Shown piece after piece: positions 15,130 through 18,591 of a stretch of DNA of 18,591 bases. A program made the translations under genes and the position numbers. The stretch's first letter is position 1; each line of letters begins with the position of its first letter. Source of the DNA: QNBT01 sp964563335 (lineage in GTDB: Bacteria > Planctomycetota > Phycisphaerae > Sedimentisphaerales > Anaerohalosphaeraceae). The notes beneath the pieces are model-generated. The model was not told the origin of the DNA and did no database searches. It saw nothing but the letters and a program-made list of their open reading frames with translations. The DNA lies in the NCBI GenBank assembly GCA_964563335.1, contig CAZLWL010000045.1, positions 1-18,591 on the forward strand, read 5' to 3'.

Positions 15130-16458
15130 ATGAAACAATTAAGCCTTTTCCTTTGCTTCAAGTATCTCTGTGGGAAAAAGATTTTGCTTTTGAGCATTGC
15201 CGCTGTGGCGATGTCGTGCGCTTTGCTGATAACGGTGGCAAGTCTTTTTACCGGTTTTATCGAAGCCATTGAAAATAGTGCCGACGAGCACTTAGGTGAT
15301 ATCGTCATAGCCGCACCGGCCACCATGACAATCTCCAAATACGACCGGCTTATAAGCAGTCTTGAGGAGAGTGGGCAGATAGAAGCCGCCACTGCAGTCC
15401 TCTCCGGCCAGGGACTTTTGCATTTGGGCAAAGGCACGGGGGACGTCCGCGCGGTTCGAATTTGGGGCATCGAACCTGCAATCAGAGAAAGGGTGGTCCC
15501 TTTTTCAGATTTACTTGTCAGCCGGAAAGACGGAAGAGGCCCACCTACTTTTGCAGTAGGCGAAGGCACCGACCAGTTGGGCGGTTTTGTCGGAATAGGT
15601 GTCGTTGCGAAGCCGGACGATGTAACCGATGAATATGATTTTGGGCAGGTGACCGCAAGCATCGGACGTAAGGTTTTTCTTACCACCGGGACAAGAGAAC
15701 TTAGGCCCAAGACCATAAAGTTTACAATTGCCGACGTTGTTTTCAGCGGTGTTTACGAGTTTGACAAGGACTTTGTTTATCTGCCTATTGACGTACTTGC
15801 CGGCAAACTGTACCCATCGCAGGGCAGGGTGGCTGATATGATTCAAATCAGACTGAGCCGCGACGCTGAGCCAGAGGCGGCCTTAGCTGTTGTTCGCGGC
15901 ATCTGGCGCAACTTCGCCGACAGAGAATTGGGCTGGTCGAATTATGCCATATCGCTTGCAAAAATCAACACCTCCAGACGGATGCAGGCCAAGCTCCTCG
16001 CAGAGTATAGAAAACAGATGGCGATGCTCATGCTGATATTCGGGGTGATAAGCGCGGGCGTAGTCCTTCTCATTTTTTGCATATTCTATTTGATAGTTAT
16101 GACCAAGCAAAAAGATATAGCCATCGTAAAAAGCTGTGGTCTGGGCTCAGGTGCGGTCGCGGCGATGTTTGTGACTTTCGGACTCATAATAGGCCTTATC
16201 GGTTCGGGCCTCGGCGTTGTCATAGGATATTTGTTCACGAGAAATATCAACTACATCGAGCGGTTGATAAGTATTGTGTTCGGCCTGAAGCTGTGGAAAA
16301 GCAGTACGTACATGTTTACGAGAATACCCAACCAGGTGAACTGGGAGTCGGCTGTTTGGGTTGGGCTCGCTGCGGTTTTGGCTGCCGCCCTTGGTGCGCT
16401 GATACCGGCTATTGCCGCTGCCATGGTAAGACCCGTGAAGATTCTGAGGTATGAATAG
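15130..16458 (+). CDS. LolC/LolE-type lipoprotein-releasing permease, first copy
   Basis: Inner-membrane subunit of an ABC transporter of the MacB/FtsX fold, which extracts lipoproteins from the inner membrane and hands them to the carrier LolA. The 442 residues show one N-terminal membrane segment (about 18-42), a large periplasmic domain (43-295) and three C-terminal segments (about 298-324, 341-370, 408-432). The cytoplasmic turn KQKDIAIVKSCGLG (326-339) is the coupling region to the ATPase. The NINYIERLI stretch and the final RPVKILRYE fit LolC/LolE. ATG 15130 follows AGGAAG. It has low overall similarity to the next permease but the same layout, so the two probably form the heterodimer. 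Another MacB-like exporter is possible, but paired permeases with a periplasmic domain between segments 1 and 2 and a dedicated ATPase favour Lol. Confidence 0.82.
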   Translation: MKQLSLFLCFKYLCGKKILLLSIAAVAMSCALLITVASLFTGFIEAIENSADEHLGDIVIAAPATMTISKYDRLISSLEESGQIEAATAVLSGQGLLHLGKGTGDVRAVRIWGIEPAIRERVVPFSDLLVSRKDGRGPPTFAVGEGTDQLGGFVGIGVVAKPDDVTDEYDFGQVTASIGRKVFLTTGTRELRPKTIKFTIADVVFSGVYEFDKDFVYLPIDVLAGKLYPSQGRVADMIQIRLSRDAEPEAALAVVRGIWRNFADRELGWSNYAISLAKINTSRRMQAKLLAEYRKQMAMLMLIFGVISAGVVLLIFCIFYLIVMTKQKDIAIVKSCGLGSGAVAAMFVTFGLIIGLIGSGLGVVIGYLFTRNINYIERLISIVFGLKLWKSSTYMFTRIPNQVNWESAVWVGLAAVLAAALGALIPAIAAAMVRPVKILRYE

Positions 16459-16460
16459 TT

Positions 16461-16512
16461 CCCTTCGACTACGCTCAGGGTAAACTCCGTGCGTAGTGCG
16501 TAGTAGTTTTTT
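16461..16512 (+). repeat. Short dispersed motif forming a hairpin with T6, between the permeases
   Basis: The first 20 bp, cccttcgactacgctcaggg, resemble a short motif seen scattered in many environmental genomes. actacgc (16468-16474) can pair with either of two gcgtagt copies (16491-16497, 16498-16504), and six T follow at 16507-16512. This has the look of a weak intrinsic terminator or attenuator inside the lol cluster, though it may simply be repeat debris. Confidence 0.45.
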
Positions 16513-16533
16513 GGTTGTTGGTTAAAGGAAGAG

Positions 16534-17886
16534 ATGTATAAACTTATTTTGCCAACACGATATTTCCTGAAAAGGCGCATAACGTACCTTGCCGTTGCGG
16601 CGGTGGCGTTGTGTGTCTTTATCGTCGTTGTGGTGATGACGGTGATGAACGGCCTGGTGACCGAGTTCAAAGGTAAAAACCACGACTTTGTGGGAGATTG
16701 TATTGTCAGCACGGACTCTTTGGTGGGCTTTGCCTATTACGAAGACTTTTTGAAACAGCTTGAAGAACAGGACTTTGTACTGGTGGCGGCGCCGGTTGCA
16801 AAGGGCTTTGGGCTTTTGACGCAGCCGGGAACCGGCCAGAACATCGGTGTTGAGATTATGGGGATTGAGCCGGCCAGCTTCTGCCGGGCGACACAATTCG
16901 GTCAAACGCTTTATTACCACAAAGATAATCCCTTAGCCGTTTTTGCGCCGAGTTATGACCCTGCGATTGACGGCTGTGTTGTCGGTATTGATATGATTTC
17001 CAGAAGCCGCGATAGATCCGGCAAATACTACCACAGCCCCGAGCCGTTGCAAATCGAACTGATGATAACCTGCTTCCCTTTAACCACCAAAGGTGCCTTG
17101 GCGAAAGCAGGAACCGACCTTGTCAACACTAAAATTGTCCACTACAGCGACGACAGCCACAGCGGCCTCGTCAAAGTCGATGCCCGAATGGTTTACCTGG
17201 AATTTGAGTTTGCCCGGAAGCTGTTCGGGATGGCCGGTGCAACACCGCGGGCAAGTGCTATTCACATCAAATTTGCCGATGGGGTGGGCCTCAAGAGAGG
17301 AGTTGGCAAGGTTGCAGAGATGTGGGACAGCTTTGTGGCGGCCCACGCGAACCAAAAGTATGCAAACCTGTTGAAAAATGTTGCCGTTCAAAGCTGGTTA
17401 GACTACCGTCGCAGCTCCATCGCACCGATGGAAAAGGAGCAGACTATGCTCATCTTGCTCTTTGCGATGTTGGGCATTATAACAGTATTCATAATCTTTG
17501 TCGTTTTTTATATGATTATCTGCCACAAAATCAAGGACATCGGCATACTCAAGAGCGTCGGCGTTTCCAGGGTGGCCATCGTGCAGGTATTCCTTACCTT
17601 CGCGATGTTAGTGGGAATCACCGGTGCCGGTGTCGGGGCAGGTGCCGGCTGTGCGTTTCTGGCTAAGATTAATAACATGGAAGACCGGCTCTTTGAACGT
17701 TTCGGCTGGCAGTTGTGGGACAGGACCGTCTATGCGATAGGTGATATCCCAAACGATATTGAGTGGGAAGTGTTGGCGGTTATCATGGCATCGGCTATAC
17801 TTGCCGCATTAGCTGGGGCGTTTTTTCCAAGCGCAAGCGCCTCAGCACGGCGGCCGGTCGAGGTATTACAGGTGGGCCAGTTGTAA
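16534..17886 (+). CDS. LolC/LolE-type lipoprotein-releasing permease, second copy
   Basis: 450-residue inner-membrane permease with the same layout as its neighbour: segment 1 (about 16-39), periplasmic domain (40-302) and segments 2-4 (about 304-329, 347-376, 412-432). The VMTVMNGL motif at the end of segment 1 is characteristic of LolC/LolE. The coupling loop is KIKDIGILKSVGVS (332-345), and INNMEDRLFERFG matches the family. AAAGGAAG precedes ATG 16534. With the first permease and the LolD-like ATPase 65 bp downstream it would make a LolCDE complex that sends lipoproteins to the outer membrane, possibly including the small lipoprotein encoded at 9445-9957. Which permease equals LolC and which LolE cannot be decided here. 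Confidence 0.85.
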   Translation: MYKLILPTRYFLKRRITYLAVAAVALCVFIVVVVMTVMNGLVTEFKGKNHDFVGDCIVSTDSLVGFAYYEDFLKQLEEQDFVLVAAPVAKGFGLLTQPGTGQNIGVEIMGIEPASFCRATQFGQTLYYHKDNPLAVFAPSYDPAIDGCVVGIDMISRSRDRSGKYYHSPEPLQIELMITCFPLTTKGALAKAGTDLVNTKIVHYSDDSHSGLVKVDARMVYLEFEFARKLFGMAGATPRASAIHIKFADGVGLKRGVGKVAEMWDSFVAAHANQKYANLLKNVAVQSWLDYRRSSIAPMEKEQTMLILLFAMLGIITVFIIFVVFYMIICHKIKDIGILKSVGVSRVAIVQVFLTFAMLVGITGAGVGAGAGCAFLAKINNMEDRLFERFGWQLWDRTVYAIGDIPNDIEWEVLAVIMASAILAALAGAFFPSASASARRPVEVLQVGQL

Positions 17887-17907
17887 ATTTTCTATTTTCT
17901 ATTTTCA
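17887..17907. repeat. Three 7-bp A/T-rich units before the LolD gene
   Basis: attttct, attttct and attttca follow one another directly after the permease stop codon. This is low-complexity spacer; it does not form a hairpin. Confidence 0.6.
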
Positions 17908-17951
17908 ATTGACTATTGAGATGTATGATTGGCATGACAGGTGAGCCGATT

Positions 17952-18591
17952 ATGAGCGAAATCCTAAAAGCAAGCGGAATATGCAAGTCATATAAGATGG
18001 GCCAGGCTAAAATTGAGGTGCTCCAAGGGCTTGATCTCTCGGTTCAGTCCGGCCGGTTCATCGCTATCGTCGGTGCTTCCGGGAGCGGCAAGAGCACGCT
18101 TCTGCACATATTAGGTGCGCTTGACGAACCGGACGCCGGCTCGGTCGAGTTCGAGGGTAAAAGGCTGGATAAGTTTCGAGCTAAGCAGTTAAACAGATTT
18201 CGAAATAAAATGGTGGGTTTTGTGTTTCAGTTCTATCATCTGCTGGACGAGTTGAATGTGCTGGAAAATGTGACTTTGCCGGCCATGGCCCAAAGCGGCA
18301 CTATCGGATGGCTGAAACGGCGAATTAAGGCCAAAAAGCACGCCGGAAGCCTTCTTGAACGGCTTGGGCTGGCCGATAGAATTGCCCACAAACCTTATCA
18401 GCTTTCCGGCGGTGAGCGGCAGAGAGTTGCCATTGCAAGGGCCCTGATGAACAAGCCCAAGCTGCTTTTGGCCGATGAGCCTACAGGAAATCTTGACTCT
18501 GAGACAGGAAATGGTATTCTGAAGGTCCTTGAAGAATTGAATGATAACGGTCAGACTATCGTAATGGTAACGCATGACGATAGAATCGCCC
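17952..18591 (+). CDS. lolD: LolD-type ABC transporter ATPase (3' end outside window)
   Basis: ATPase that drives the two upstream permeases. Translation from ATG 17952 (preceded by AGGTGA at 17940-17945) gives 213 residues without a stop before the window edge, so only roughly the last 15-25 residues are missing. Walker A is GASGSGKST (41-49), the Q-loop glutamine is Gln93 in VFQFYHLL, the signature is LSGGE (151-155) followed by RQRVAIARAL, Walker B is LLLADEP (171-177) and the switch histidine is His208 in VTHDD. The FQFYHLLDELNVLENV stretch is typical of the LolD/MacB/FtsE subgroup. Position directly after paired permeases supports LolD. MacB-like alternatives remain possible. Confidence 0.9.
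   Translation, partial: MSEILKASGICKSYKMGQAKIEVLQGLDLSVQSGRFIAIVGASGSGKSTLLHILGALDEPDAGSVEFEGKRLDKFRAKQLNRFRNKMVGFVFQFYHLLDELNVLENVTLPAMAQSGTIGWLKRRIKAKKHAGSLLERLGLADRIAHKPYQLSGGERQRVAIARALMNKPKLLLADEPTGNLDSETGNGILKVLEELNDNGQTIVMVTHDDRIA

Overview
The window reads as a chromosomal segment of a Gram-negative (diderm) bacterium, most likely of the Phycisphaerae/Sedimentisphaerales side of the Planctomycetota. The pointers are a secreted protein carrying the beta-helix plus dockerin-like tail common in that group (a 'FVDAG...DG..D.GI.D' block followed by two Asp/Gly-rich 'D.TG...D...L...W' repeats), an LptD-type outer-membrane protein, a Lol lipoprotein-export system, and short dispersed GTCATTCTGA/TCAGAATGAC inverted-repeat elements between genes. 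The taxon is an inference from family style, not a proven placement. All recognisable genes lie on the + strand.

Layout. (1) 1-2724: dispersed repeat sequence, then a FixL/FixJ-like two-component pair. It comprises a PAS-GAF histidine kinase (170-1879) and a receiver-LuxR response regulator (2119-2724). They are separated by a 239-bp spacer holding a duplicated near-consensus promoter and a hairpin with a T8 tract. (2) 2725-6153: a 327-bp non-coding stretch with a perfect 22-bp tandem duplication, then a 1033-residue LptD/OstA-like protein with no cysteine. (3) 6154-9957: a more A/T-rich block with its own good promoter. It encodes a 1036-residue secreted protein (signal peptide, beta-helix, dockerin-like pair, beta-sandwich-like segment, C-terminal caspase/gingipain-like domain with His832 and Cys919) and, 13 bp later, a small putative lipoprotein. 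(4) 10009-10959: class II fructose-bisphosphate aldolase. (5) 10960-11282: non-coding, with the second copy of the dispersed repeat. (6) 11283-18591: a co-directional run of an exported S41 (carboxy-terminal-processing) protease, lysS, two LolC/LolE-type permeases and a LolD-type ATPase cut by the window end.

How it fits together. LptD (LPS to the outer membrane) and the Lol transporter (lipoproteins to the outer membrane) are both envelope-biogenesis functions, and the S41 protease is probably also periplasmic. lysS and fba are housekeeping genes. The least ordinary unit is the secreted caspase-like fusion with its adjacent lipoprotein; no function can be assigned beyond a probable cell-surface or extracellular protease. 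No tRNA, rRNA, CRISPR array, transposase or phage gene was seen.
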